From positions 241,501 through 305,500 of the forward strand of contig JAODUO010000064.1 of assembly GCA_025642075.2 (NCBI GenBank): a stretch of 64,000 nt of DNA, in the 5' to 3' direction. The notes under the pieces were generated by a model that was not told the origin of the DNA, searched no databases, and saw nothing but the letters and a program-made list of their open reading frames with translations. The position numbers were made by a program, and so were the translations under genes. This document shows, piece after piece, positions 37,801 through 46,733 of this stretch (positions are counted from its first letter, which is position 1; each line of letters opens with the position of its first letter). Origin of the DNA: Ridgeia piscesae (Eukaryota; Annelida; Polychaeta; Sabellida; Siboglinidae).

Positions 37801-40800
37801 CGGCAATGTATTATACCTTACAGATACATGGGCAGATTAATGTGGGAAAACTTTGTACCTTACAGATACATGGGCAGATTAATGAGGGACAACTTTGTCA
37901 ATTATAGCACAAGGGGCAGCGCTGTGAAATGTTGCTAAACTAGGAAAATACATAAATATATACTTTTTGTTTGACTCTCAACGTGCATCTCGCATAGGTC
38001 TGTCATTAACACATCTTGCTTGTTGTATGTCATAGAGATCAAGGACCATTGCAAGTACGCTGACTGTAACACAACCTACACCGTGTGTAAGAACAATCCG
38101 GCCAAGGCAGCTGGGTACGAGTGTGTGTGCAAGTCGTGTCGCTGTTCCACTGGAGTCTGGGGCAACGACAATTGCACACTGGGTAGGTGGCTGACATGTG
38201 TTATCATGCCTTGTCACAATAATTGTCTTGTCATGTTATATTCACCCATCATGTAGAACACGGGATTGTGCATGTGATGCATTGAAATTGTACGAGGATG
38301 CTTTCGAAATAACAATTTCCAACAACAATCATATTTTTCATTTCAGCGGTTTACAAGAAAAAAATTAGAACACATAGCCATCGAAAATCTATAGACTACG
38401 CCATTTTATCAACAGAATGACGTAGCAAGGTCGACTTGATCGGCATGAACTGTGCATGTTATCTTTTACTTTCTGACCTAACCATGAAAACGACCACCAG
38501 CAGCCACCAAACTTCTCCTCACACATCTTACATACATATACATACACTCTGTGACAAAATCAAATCACTTGCATTCATCTAACGAAGAAAAAAAAAGATC
38601 TCGATGGCAACTCAATCTCTTCGACGACTCTACATTTACCGTAAAATCGCTATAAAAGTTAGCTTTACACAAAATACTGTTAGGCAGCGCGTTGGTGCAC
38701 GCGAATATTTATAAACTACTTATAATTACTGCATTCGCACACGCGAAATAGTTTAATTAATCATATAAGTAATATAGTAATAATAAATTATTATCATCAT
38801 TACGATCTTTATTATCATCATTACGAAGTTTTATTATAAGGTAATTATAATATTTTATTTCATGTAGCGCCAAATCCATAATTATTTGTGGTGCTTCACA
38901 ACATACTGTTACCACAGGTAATATTTAAAAATAAATATTAAAAATGCATGTGTCTACATAATTAACTAAAATTACATTTTAGTCATATAAGAGGTACAGA
39001 AATTATGTGTTGTTCGATGATGTCACATTGTTTATTTTAACAATATTTCTATAAACATCCCGCGTGTACTGCAAGCACGCAAGCTTATATGACATAAGTG
39101 ATGGTTTAAAATGTAATAACTAAAACAATAACATATTAATATTATTATTTTAATATGCACCAAAACCTTCTTTTTTTACCACCATATGTTTCCCATATAT
39201 TCATATTCCTGTAAAAATTTCTTATAATTAATAAAGTGTCTTATTCAAATATAATAATTATTTCATATCTGGAGGTGGAAATATCATTCATAAGTTGAAA
39301 CAATAGCTTCAGTAATATTTTTTTAGAGATTTTACGGTACCGCTGAGCGGCTGAGGAACTTGCCCTTGAGAAGGGTGACTGCGCGTTTGATTTGTGAATT
39401 TTCTTCGTTAGAGGAATGCAAGTGATTTTATTTTGTAACGCAGTGTATGTATATGTATGTAAGATATGTGAGAAGTTTGGCGGCTGTTGGTGGTCGTTTT
39501 CATGGTTAGGTCAATCAAACCCGGTCGTCTGGCATCCGCACTGTGTCTGTCCAAGCGAATCCACTGAACCACTGTTTCAGCTCTGGTCGATTCAAAGATT
39601 AACAGAGACATCTTACTGATAGTGTCTTTCACTGTACTGTTACTACAAGCGTATGAGGAACAGTTGACATATTGCTGTCGAGATTTCGTTGTAAGCCGAT
39701 GTACGGCACTTTTAGCGAACTGCTTGGGTCTCTGTTATGACACAACTGAACCAGCAGACAACTTTAAGACGTATTACTTTTCCAAAGTGCAGATAGAAGC
39801 TGGGTTTTGATTGGTTGCATAGACCAAGATGGGCCCGTTCATGGTGTGGGAGATTTTACAAGATTTGCCCACTTTAAGACTACTTTCTGAGTAAACCACT
39901 AATATGATTTTTTATTGTAGATGCTAATGGTTAATTTGTGTAAACTGTGTTAGATGCATAATACCAAACCGTTGCCTTTTTTGCCCTTAAGCACTATGGC
40001 TTAATCAGTAATGGTTTTTAAGGAAAATCTAATAAATAAATTAGCAACTTTAATTTAGCAGCTGTTGTATCCATTCTTTACGAAAATGTCATCGCCATAC
40101 AAGAGAGGGCTGCACAGTTGAGCCTCGCTTGATGGCTACCTCCTTGGAATATTTGACACCTCGCAGTGATGGGCCAATTTGTAATACAGCCACCCTTCCA
40201 ACTAAAATCACCCTGGTTCAGTTCCATCTGATATGTATAATCATAAAGCATAAACAAACTAAACTGGTGATGCTATCACCTCACTATTCAGGTCACTCTG
40301 GACTTGTCCCAAAGGTAAACCTAGGGGAAGGGCGGGTAAAGTGGGTCCCTTAAGCGCAGATCGACCTTCATTTCACATTTATGTACAACAAAAGTAAATG
40401 TTTGCTGCACTACCTAGGTATATATCTTGACTAAGTACATGCACAGTTGTTACTCTGTCTTAATAAATATAATTGTCCGACGTGCTTTAAAAAGACACCC
40501 ATTTTATAATTTTGCAAAATGTGGAGGCCAAAGTGCGCCCCCTTACAATTCTACGCGATGCCATTTAATTGTCGGCACAAATCTCGCACATAAACCCACG
40601 AGCTCATACCCGGCACACGCACGGATGCCCACTGGGCATATTCCCTGCAATTCCAAACAATACAGGCAAGGTCTAGTGTCACCGTCTTCCTTCTATGTCT
40701 TTATTTTATTTCACGTTTTCTCAGCTGTTGTGTGCCATCTCTTCTTTGAACTGGTTGGTTGAAGACACGTTACCAGACTTGTCATGGCTTCGGTGTCTTT

Positions 40801-41724
40801 CTTGTACGACCTGTAGTACAGGTCGTACATTGATCCAGATCCTCCATCTCTGTGTAACCTGTCCCACTGTAGCCCCAGGGGGCCCAATTTGGCCTCTGCC
40901 ATAGATTATCGATCGGAAGCCATTTTCGGATTAATGCGTTTAGTCACGTCAAACTGATATAGCTTATTCAATTAACTATGGACTTTTGCTCGAATGACCA
41001 CATTTACAGTTATATACCCAGGCCATTTATGGAAACATGGTGATTGTAAAGCACATCAATTATTTTAAGAAAACTACCAAAAATACAAATTTGCTGCTCA
41101 CTGTTTTGAATTCGCACAAAATAAACAACTACGACGTTATGTTGTATCCCCTGACAGGTCTGTAAATGCTAGTATCATTGCGTTAGCTGCATTCCATACC
41201 AGATATACTGCGACTACGTGTGTGAAAATGGTCACTCTCACTTTTGTGTGTCAAATTGAGCTGTTATTGTCTGTAGTACTCATGTGACTTGTGTCTAATT
41301 TGATCCGTCTAGAGTCAGCATCACCATTTGCATGCACAGTAAGTTGTTCCTTGGAATGCCAAGAAATTGCTTCGTGCTCTGCCATGCAGCAGGGTAAACA
41401 CTATATTGTCTTACGCTTGACTATCACTGTGTAATGTTGTATGTTTTAGATCCAACACAAGTATGCCGTGCTGTAAGGTCAACACCAAAATATTCCGGAC
41501 AGGAGCAGTTCTTGTTATCTAACCCCTACAACTGTGACTGGTACATCTGGTGCTACAGCAACGGCTTACTTGGAGCGAGCATGAAGTGCGCACCTCCTGC
41601 TCGTTTCAACCGAGACTACAGAAATATTAGGATGGATTACTGCCTCGATCCAGAAGATTTGCCTAATTGCACGGAGACCTGTCCGGGGGAAGTTGATCAA
41701 AAGTGTCCTTCTAACCGGAAGTGA
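22784..41724 (+). CDS. Mosaic type II membrane protein gene: TM, SEA, EGF-like and chitin-binding (CBM14) modules
   Basis: The span covers at least eleven exons, listed separately. Reading order is transmembrane helix, Ser/Pro/Thr segment, SEA domain over three exons, Thr-rich stalk, then EGF8C, CBM14 plus Thr-rich linker, EGF8C, degenerate CBM14, ordinary EGF, EGF8C and terminal CBM14 with stop. Introns after the transmembrane exon are phase 1, the signature of exon-shuffled extracellular modules, except where the SEA middle exon meets the SEA C-terminal exon. In known families, SEA domains sit next to the membrane on mucins and type II proteases and cleave themselves at G/S. CBM14 modules bind chitin. 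I infer a cell-surface or shed chitin-binding protein. The true start is upstream and not established (candidate exons at 20062 and 21630). I do not recognise a named orthologue. Confidence 0.85.
23195..24848 (+). repeat. 20/21-bp minisatellite, about 80 units, intronic
   Basis: Units read CATATCAGATGCATGCTCAG plus T, with frequent 20-bp versions lacking the C of TATCAG and GCGTGC in place of GCATGC. The mix of 20- and 21-bp units rotates the reading frame and creates many overlapping false open frames on both strands. It sits in the intron between the transmembrane exon and the Ser/Pro/Thr exon. Confidence 0.97.
25013..25060 (+). CDS. Short Ser/Pro/Thr exon after the membrane helix
   Basis: The acceptor is TTGTGTTTCAG and the donor GTAAGAC. 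The 48-nt phase 1-1 exon reads RPSPPLETETTTGRP. This is a small flexible spacer between the transmembrane helix and the SEA domain, probably O-glycosylated. Confidence 0.75.
25818..25931 (+). CDS. SEA domain exon, N-terminal part
   Basis: The acceptor is CATTTCCAG. In phase 1 the exon reads ETFIATTTLDGVDYDLATYG followed by NPSSKEYRQLKTDFCVKV. The pattern tyD.aL.NPSS.ef..L...fc is the start of a SEA domain. The donor is weak: G/GTGTCT at 25932. Without splicing here the frame stops at 25949. Confidence 0.8.
26060..26126 (+). CDS. SEA domain exon, middle part, with no canonical donor
   Basis: After GTATTAAAG the phase-1 frame reads DIAKTYTTCNHTSSC then QITVFHNG. This fits the middle of a SEA domain and leads exactly to the conserved GS step at the start of the next coding block. 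The frame then meets TGC TAA (stop at 26131-26133). The next exon at 31911 needs a phase-2 donor, expected right after 26126. The genome reads ATGCTAAG there instead of a GT. So the peptide fit is good but the 3' border is not canonical, and its placement is inference. Confidence 0.55.
26569..27318 (+). repeat. 32-bp minisatellite with a CRE palindrome in most units
   Basis: Units read TTATAGTTATGAGAGATGAC then GTGACGTCAACC. Most contain TGACGTCA, the full cAMP-response element consensus; I count about 15 perfect copies by eye. Around 26892-26935 the array is interrupted by a copy of the left flank (GAGTTATAACC and CTAAGATCA, also at 26501-26535). Units near 27180-27420 are increasingly corrupted. 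It lies in the SEA intron. Confidence 0.95.
27690..31712 (+). repeat. 50-bp minisatellite, about 80 units, intronic
   Basis: The main unit joins CTGGATCAACCAGTGGATAC, AGTCCCTAGTGAACTCCCTA and TTCCATCTCC. The left end uses GTTGCCTCCTATTCC units. About 28060-28480 contains 34-bp short units and CCAGCTCC variants, and the remainder is a long homogeneous stretch. A section near 28920-29020 has several single-base losses. Many 70-codon frames in this region are repeat translations. It fills most of the intron inside the SEA domain. Confidence 0.97.
31911..32200 (+). CDS. SEA domain exon, C-terminal part, plus Thr-rich stalk
   Basis: The acceptor is GTGTCTGCAG and the donor GTAATT (phase 1). The exon opens KGSLVVHFQLVVVVSG; GSLVV matches the G/SVVV self-cleavage site of SEA domains. 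It goes on with ESFEQQLQEELRKEDGLF and a final strand (AKITMVP), completing the fold. About 40 residues rich in Thr, Ser and Pro follow, typical of a mucin-like stalk. Entry is phase 2 if the exon starts at 31911, or phase 0 if the AG at 31912-31913 region (CAAG/GGG) is used. Confidence 0.85.
33161..33301 (+). CDS. EGF-like exon with eight cysteines, copy a
   Basis: The acceptor is TATGTTGCAG and the donor G/GTATGT (phase 1-1). The frame contains CKYADCNTNYTEC, then YECVCKWCRC and a last Cys in EQCTL. That is eight cysteines: three, then a CxCxxCxC cluster, then one. An ordinary EGF has six. The module is 46% to 50% identical by eye in key blocks to the exon at 38036 and shares its splice-flanking intron sequence. 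Confidence 0.85.
34010..34303 (+). CDS. Chitin-binding type-2 (CBM14) exon, copy a, with Thr-rich linker
   Basis: The acceptor is CATGTTTTAG and the donor GTAAGT at 34304 (phase 1-1). Six cysteines show the peritrophin-A spacing: C at ACLAAR, then HPYNCQWYIWC, MECAQPARFN, DYCLDP and HC. The aromatic HPYNCxWYIW block is typical of chitin-binding surfaces. The exon ends in a run of about 25 residues that are almost all Thr/Ala/Ser, a likely O-glycosylated linker. Confidence 0.9.
34743..34880 (+). CDS. EGF-like exon with eight cysteines, copy b
   Basis: The acceptor is GTGTGTGAACAG and the donor GTAGGT (phase 1-1). The frame reads RGYCDTHTNPCQHGGTC, a clear EGF start, then YVCMCPKCGC and a last Cys in ANC. 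The CxCxxCxC cluster is shared with copies a and c, so the extra cysteine pair is a feature of this gene rather than a random change. Confidence 0.9.
   Translation, partial: SVDIATRTLTRVNMEELVSARVNTTMSACVRNVDVPASHHKLTVL
35169..35381 (+). CDS. Degenerate chitin-binding (CBM14) exon, copy b
   Basis: The acceptor is TTTTCATTCAG and the donor T/GTAAGT (phase 1-1). HPYNCDMYIIC matches the central CBM14 block. The fourth cysteine is absent: the equivalent region reads SQEAYIYGHEDG with an insertion, then FNP and ACAEQE. The codon spanning the donor becomes Ser, not Cys. Four cysteines remain, and the aromatic WYIW has become MYII. It may no longer bind chitin, or may bind differently. Confidence 0.85.
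36908..37021 (+). CDS. Canonical EGF domain exon
   Basis: The acceptor is GTGTTTCCAG and the donor C/GTGAGT (phase 1-1). The six-cysteine pattern is textbook: CAEVSCLHDGTCED, then GYKCHCAWGYKGRKC. It differs from the eight-cysteine EGF-like modules on both sides, and so is probably of separate origin. Confidence 0.9.
37815..37898 (+). repeat. 42-bp tandem duplication in intron
   Basis: ACCTTACAGATACATGGGCA and its continuation occur twice in direct succession with a few differences. The unit resembles intron sequence near 33000 upstream of the paralogous EGF exon. Confidence 0.85.
38036..38182 (+). CDS. EGF-like exon with eight cysteines, copy c
   Basis: The acceptor is TGTATGTCATAG and the donor G/GTAGGT (phase 1-1). 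CKYADCNTTYTVC, then YECVCKSCRC and NCTL parallel copy a almost block for block. The intron just upstream is also similar to that of copy a. This marks a duplication of the exon with its surroundings. Confidence 0.88.
38474..39513. mobile_element. Foldback-type inverted repeat with tRNA-like flank
   Basis: A segment of about 115 bp at 38474-38591 recurs as its reverse complement at 39399-39513; both contain phrases such as GGTCGTTTTCATGGTTAGGT and CTTCGTTAGA. About 800 bp of AT-rich DNA lies between. Just before the right arm (39343-39396) the text CTGAGCGGCTGAGG ... GTTTGATT resembles tRNA A and B boxes. On the minus strand just beyond the arm, GTGGTTCAGTGGATT ... GGGTTTGATT does too. It could be two SINEs in opposite orientation rather than one foldback element. 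It lies in the last intron. Confidence 0.6.
39514..41449. other. Last intron, remaining part
   Basis: No exon is supported. A perfect 11-bp inverted repeat (GTACGACCTGT, loop AGT, ACAGGTCGTAC) lies at 40804-40828. About 41180-41449 resembles 33720-34009, the intron ahead of the other full CBM14 exon. Confidence 0.5.
41450..41724 (+). CDS. Terminal chitin-binding (CBM14) exon, copy c, with stop codon
   Basis: The acceptor is GTATGTTTTAG (phase 1) and the frame ends at TGA 41722-41724. It contains VCRAVR, NPYNCDWYIWC, MKCAPPARFN, DYCLDP and NC, the complete six-cysteine CBM14 set with the WYIW aromatics. A tail of about 15 residues, with two further cysteines, follows. It is the closest relative of the exon at 34010, without the Thr-rich linker. 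Confidence 0.92.
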
Positions 41725-41999
41725 AATAAGTAGTATCGAGCTGAATGTTCAAGAATCTAAAATCCGAATCCGAAGCTTCCTGTGTTTTGTTGTACTATTC
41801 ATTGCGTTAACAGTTCTAAGTTAACATTCTTATTTTCGCCATAAGATAAAAAAATCGCTACTGCGCTGTGGTCGCTCTGTACCGTGCCTCATAAGCTATA
41901 AACACTGAAATTATGTTTTCAAATGAAACCTCCTTTTACAGGCAAACTAGTTAATCCTGCAATGTCCACCAATTTTGTATAATATACTTTTGTATAATG
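41725..41999 (+). other. Probable 3' untranslated region or flank
   Basis: This is sequence between the stop codon and the antisense LINE. No clean AATAAA is seen; AATAAG at 41726 and ATAAAAA near 41846 are weak candidates. Confidence 0.35.
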
Positions 42000-44025
42000 C
42001 ATACATACATATCATCATTGTGCAGCCATAGTGTCTCGTGGCTGTGTGAAGGCCTCAGCATGCTGCTTCCACATCTGCCTATCTTGTGCTATCCCCTGCC
42101 AGATGGTACCCTTCCAGTGGTCGTCTAGTTCGTCTCTTCACCGTCTCGCCGGCCTTCCTCTAGGTCTTTTCCTATCGTAAGGTTTCCCGGTGGTGATGTG
42201 CAGTGTCCATCGGTTATCTCGTCACTTCCGTCTCCTGACTTGTTCAATCACGTCTGTGACCTTTGTCTTTTCTCTTAACCCAGATGTTTGTTTTCTGTCC
42301 CGGCATGTGATGTTTAACATACTCCTTTTCATGTTTGTTTGTGCGGCTGCTAGCTTGTCCTTTGCTTGGGTTTTGAGTGCCTATGTTTCCGAGCAGTATA
42401 TCATTGCTGGAAGTACGCATGAGTTGTAGACTTGTCTCTTCAAACACGTCCCAATGTTACCCTTGAAGAAGACGCTTGGCGAATGCTGTCCATCTGGCCG
42501 TGATTCTTCTTTGAATCTTCTTGTCTTGATTTTTGTCTCTGTTGCTGTATCTCTGTCTCAGGTAGATGTAACTTTGAACGTTCTCGATCTGGGTGTTGTT
42601 GACATATACTGGTGTGTCGCTTTCTATCTTCACCTTTGTCTTCGACTTGCTCATCTTCAGACCCAGATTTCACTTTCAGCAGCTAATCCCTTTCGCATTT
42701 GTTATAGTTCATGTGATGTACTAGCGCATATGAGTATGCAGTCGTCTTCAAGAATCTGGTTTCAAATCAATCGTCGGAATATGCTTTCGAATGTTGCGGT
42801 AAAAAACTTGGGCGATATGATATCTCCCGGTCGTACTCCTCTCCTGGTGTTGATCTTGTTGCTTTTTTATGTAAGTGGACTGTCATCGAGCTTTTATGTG
42901 AGATTTTCTTCAAGAATTCTATGTATACATCTTCTATCGTAGTCGTCGAATGTGATGCAGAGTGGGATATCATATTATCTGCACTTCTCCTTCAGTTGGT
43001 TTACGACATGGATGTTGTTTGTTTTTGAGTATCTGCTTCTGAATACAGCTTGCTCTCGTGGCTGGTTTTTGTCAGGTGTCTTCTGTAGCCGTTTTGTTAA
43101 AACTTTTGCGACTACTTTATAGATGTTTGATTGTAGACATTATCGGTCTGAAATTCTTGAGGTCTTTCTTATTTCCTTTTTTGAAGATTATCACCATCTT
43201 AGCGTTCTTCCACGCTGTGGGGATTCGTCTTTTTGATAAACATTTAGTGTACAGCTTAGCAAGTGTCTTCGAGATGGTATCTTCTCCTGCTTTCAATGTA
43301 TCGATGTTTATATGGTCGTTGCTTGTTGCTGCCCCTTTCGTAGTGCTGCTTCCATCTCCCATGATATTATTGCTTGTACATCTTTTGGGTCAGTGTCGAT
43401 TATGGTACTCTGTTCACTGTCGCATAGCTCGGTGTAGAATTCCTCTATTCTTCCTATGATTATATCTTGATCACGGATTTCTCTACCCTGCTTGTCCAGG
43501 AGTGTGATCAGTCTGTCCTGGCCTAGCTTTTGTGTTCTTCAGACTTTCCTGAGGCTCTTTGATGCCATGATTGTTTCTCGCATGATCTCTTGGTTGTATT
43601 TACTGATGTTCTCTCTTGCTTTCTTTTTAATGGTCTTGCATATTGATGCGTACCCTATAATCTTTATTCGTTGTTTATCGTCGCCATTTTCCACCATTTT
43701 CTTCTTCAGGGCTCGTGTTGGTGACGATATCCTCGATTCTAGTGGTTTGTTGATAGCCTGAGCTACTGTTGATGCGCTTTGTTGGATCATGTCTGTGATG
43801 GTTTCGCTCATGGTGTCGAAGTCGTCTAGTTCTTGTAGTGTCTCGAATCGGTTTCTCAATTCAAGTTGGAATTCGATCTTCTTTGATCCTATTTGTGCGG
43901 CATCTACTCTTGGTGGCCTCTTGGCATCGCCTCTTTTGTTTCTCAGTTCGAGCCTCCATTTCCCCATTATCACATTGAAGTATCCCATCACTGTCGTGTA
44001 GTGGCTTGGTTTCCTCAAAGTGTCA
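42000..44025 (-). mobile_element. Decayed RTE-like LINE (endonuclease/reverse transcriptase) remnant
   Basis: Read on the minus strand, fragments in several frames follow the order of an RTE-type ORF. They are an endonuclease-like TVMGYFNVIMG near 44018-43960, LRNRFETLQE, KNAKMVIIFKKGNKKDLKNF and RPI of the RT near 43150-43250, then the C-terminal PVYVNNTQIENVQSYIYL near 42600 and GRPARRWRDELDDHW near 42110. The endonuclease is mostly deleted. The catalytic FADD position reads LEDD near 42735, followed by a stop. Simple ATGATG/GTATGTATG text marks the 3' end near 42005. It is inactive. Confidence 0.85.
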
Positions 44026-45420
44026 TCTATTTCAGGCAGACACTACTCTTACAAGACCATGTGTAGTGGAAGTGGTTTCTCTAAAGCCGTTCTGACAAAG
44101 ATTCAATCTGTTGCACATATTATCAATGTATTAGATATGTATTAGATGTTGATTGGTAACGTTCTTTCTCCCCAGTGGTTTGCCCTGTTGTTTTGGGCAG
44201 CCTATGTTTCTCTTACCTTTGGGTGTCAGCCATTGTCAGCTTCCTATGCACGTGCCGATTTATATCCACCATGTTTTATTTGCTTATGTCTTACTGTGTA
44301 TATATATTATCATTGTATATTATGAGTAAAACATGGTTTATTGTGGAAGATGTCCCATACATATTACAAAGTTATCAGAATACAATATATTACTAACATT
44401 TATATTATGTACACCTGCTGATTGCATGCCAATCTAACATGTTTACTGTCTGCTTATGATAAAAGCACTTTATCAACCACACTTGTAACTACTAACATGT
44501 TAAATCATCTTTGGAGCATGTCTGATGTGCCACAGCAATTATATGAATTCCAGAAGAACATTTTCACTGTCATCGCACTACCATTTAAACATTTTCAATT
44601 GTTCTGTCAAACTATCTGTTTTGTCTGAATACAGATAAAGGTTTGTATTACCTTTTGAAGATAATACTTACCTGCTTTATGATGCAATGTATTAAATTGT
44701 TGTAGATCAGTGACTTTGTTAAATATTGAATGAGCGGATTGCTTTAGAATAATTATTAGAACATGCAATTGCATATTTACATAGAATGGTGAATATACTC
44801 ATTAATTACTCGGTCAATTGCACTGAAATTGTGTACAATCCTGGATGGCAATCATTATATATTTTACAGATTAGTCTATAACATGCAAGGTTCAAGGTTT
44901 TTAAAATTAATTCTGGAAATAAATGTATTAAATAATATGAAAGTCATCTTTTGGTTATGTATGTTGTGTGATGACAGATTGCCACCAGTCCTTAGTGTTA
45001 ACTCATCCAGTATTAAAAAGACGAACCCATGACAGTTAATGGGGTCTTAATTTGTTTTACCAGGGTAAATAACACAAATCTAAGGACTGAATTGGGTACA
45101 GTTATCCAACAAGATAACAAATAAAAAATGCAAAACGTAAGTTGTTATATCTTGCATCGTCCAGTTCTTATGACGGCTCAGAACGTTTTACACTTTACTT
45201 CCTGGCCGACCTGTTCAATTGAATATCTCGGTTTATCATGGAAACTTTCACCCACTTTGCCACGAGAGCGCCAGACTGTTCGTCCACAAATACCCGCCAA
45301 TGTTGACAGAAAACATAGTGAGAGAAAAGTGAGGAAAGAGAAGAGACAGAAAAGACGCCGGAAACGGAAAGTGTGGCCAAACTCGATCACCACGACGACA
45401 GGGATGCCAAGAGAACAACA
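44026..45420. other. Unassigned, AT-rich sequence
   Basis: I see no gene here. The 102-codon frame at 45128-45436 is rich in Lys/Arg (around KEKRQKRRRKRK) but has no domain or splice context. Confidence 0.4.
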
Positions 45421-45424
45421 ACTA

Positions 45425-46345
45425 TATGCAATTTGACCTTATATTAGTCTAGTAACCGGGCTACTATTATTTTGAATCCTTATGTTAATATTTTGAACGA
45501 AGTGTCTACGCGTACGTGAGCCGTATCTTTAGACCCGTTACCTAACCGCACGTGAGGATGTGCGCGTATCCTGTTTTTCAATTCTGCGCAAGCATGCTGC
45601 GTCCGTCTCGTTGCAGCGGTACGGCGGAATTACATGCGGGAGCGATTTTGTTCGACATTGTTTGATTTACTAACTGCCATAGGGCTACATATATGTCAAC
45701 TTGCGAAAAAATAACACGCACAAAATCTCACGTATATTTAGAACTGAGTGCCAAAAGAGCTTCCGTTCGTACGTACATCAACATGCACGCGCGAAAAAAT
45801 CATCTAGGCCTACTTTTAGATCCGAGTTCCAAAGATACGGCAATAGAGCTTATGTATATAAACATGCATGTGCGGGGACACTTTTGGAACTGGAAGCTAC
45901 TAAAGATAAGGCTCACGTATAGAAATCATGCGCATGCGGTTATCGAATGCCGTACCTTAGATAAACGATGCTAAAAATACAGCTCACGTAACCGAAAATA
46001 AAAGCATACGCATGCGCAGTATGAATGCCGTACTTTTAGACTGGCGGTCTAAACGTACGGCTCACGTACGCGTAGCCACTGCCTATTTTGAATAGCCATT
46101 AACCATCATGCACATTGAGAATGGTGGCATTATCTTTGCCCTGTCAGTTCTTGGACTGCAGCTAGCTGGGTGCTTATCGCCTACGAAAGATGTTTGAGGA
46201 TTCTATCGCTTTGGTTTTAAACTTGATCCTATATGAATGATGTCAGATTTCTTTGCCAATTCTTTGGGAAGAGAAGACTGATACATATACCCTCTTACTT
46301 TCTCACTCTATGAATCAGACAGACAGCTATTTGTCATCAGTTGCC
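45425..46345 (+). repeat. Dispersed repeat R3, copy 1, interrupted by an insertion
   Basis: The outer parts (TGCAATTTGACC, CTATTATTTTGAAT, then CATGCACATTGAGAATG and CTCTATGAATCAGACAG) match uninterrupted copies at about 49764-50205 and 50636-50915. Between them sits about 590 bp of unrelated DNA with inverted ends (next entry). Confidence 0.65.
45498..46083. mobile_element. Putative TIR element inserted in repeat R3
   Basis: The left end contains CTACGCGTACGTGAGCCGTA near 45505-45525, and the right end (46052-46075) contains its near-complement TACGGCTCACGTACGCGTAG. The terminal text AGTG(T/G)CTACGCG is shared. TATTTTGAA stands on both sides (45489-45497 and 46084-46092) as a possible target duplication. 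The interior has further CTCACGTA phrases but no coding potential. Comparison with the uninterrupted copy at 49.8 kb supports an insertion. The superfamily is not assigned. Confidence 0.55.
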
Positions 46346-46733
46346 CATCCTCGTTTTGTGCAGTCCGGTGGGATTACATGCATCTTGATCGACGTCGACG
46401 AACATTGTGTATCGGTGCAACGGTGCCGAAGAGGGACGACAATCGGAGATTGCGAGTTCGTATTTCATTTAATTGCCATTCACCGGTCGTCTCGGTGACC
46501 CCGGAAACAGAATTAAAGGGGGTGTGAAGCGGCTGAACAACCACGCACAGCCCAAACATAAGAACATATAATTTACAGCACTTGTCACCATAATTTGACA
46601 AGCACAGCGTCACGGACGAAACGCATTAAAACAAATATAATTAAACACATTAATGCACGGTATGGCTAACAGATATATACCGTAATTGTTAGTAAGCAAT
46701 ATTTCACATCCTTCCACAAAGGATTCCTGCAGG

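Noticed and set aside
39343..39396. Functional tRNA gene
   Set aside because: A- and B-box-like phrases are present, but no cloverleaf can be closed. A SINE-type relic is more likely.
42190..43761. Plus-strand hydrophobic open frames (up to 162 codons)
   Set aside because: They are shadows of the antisense LINE coding sequence.
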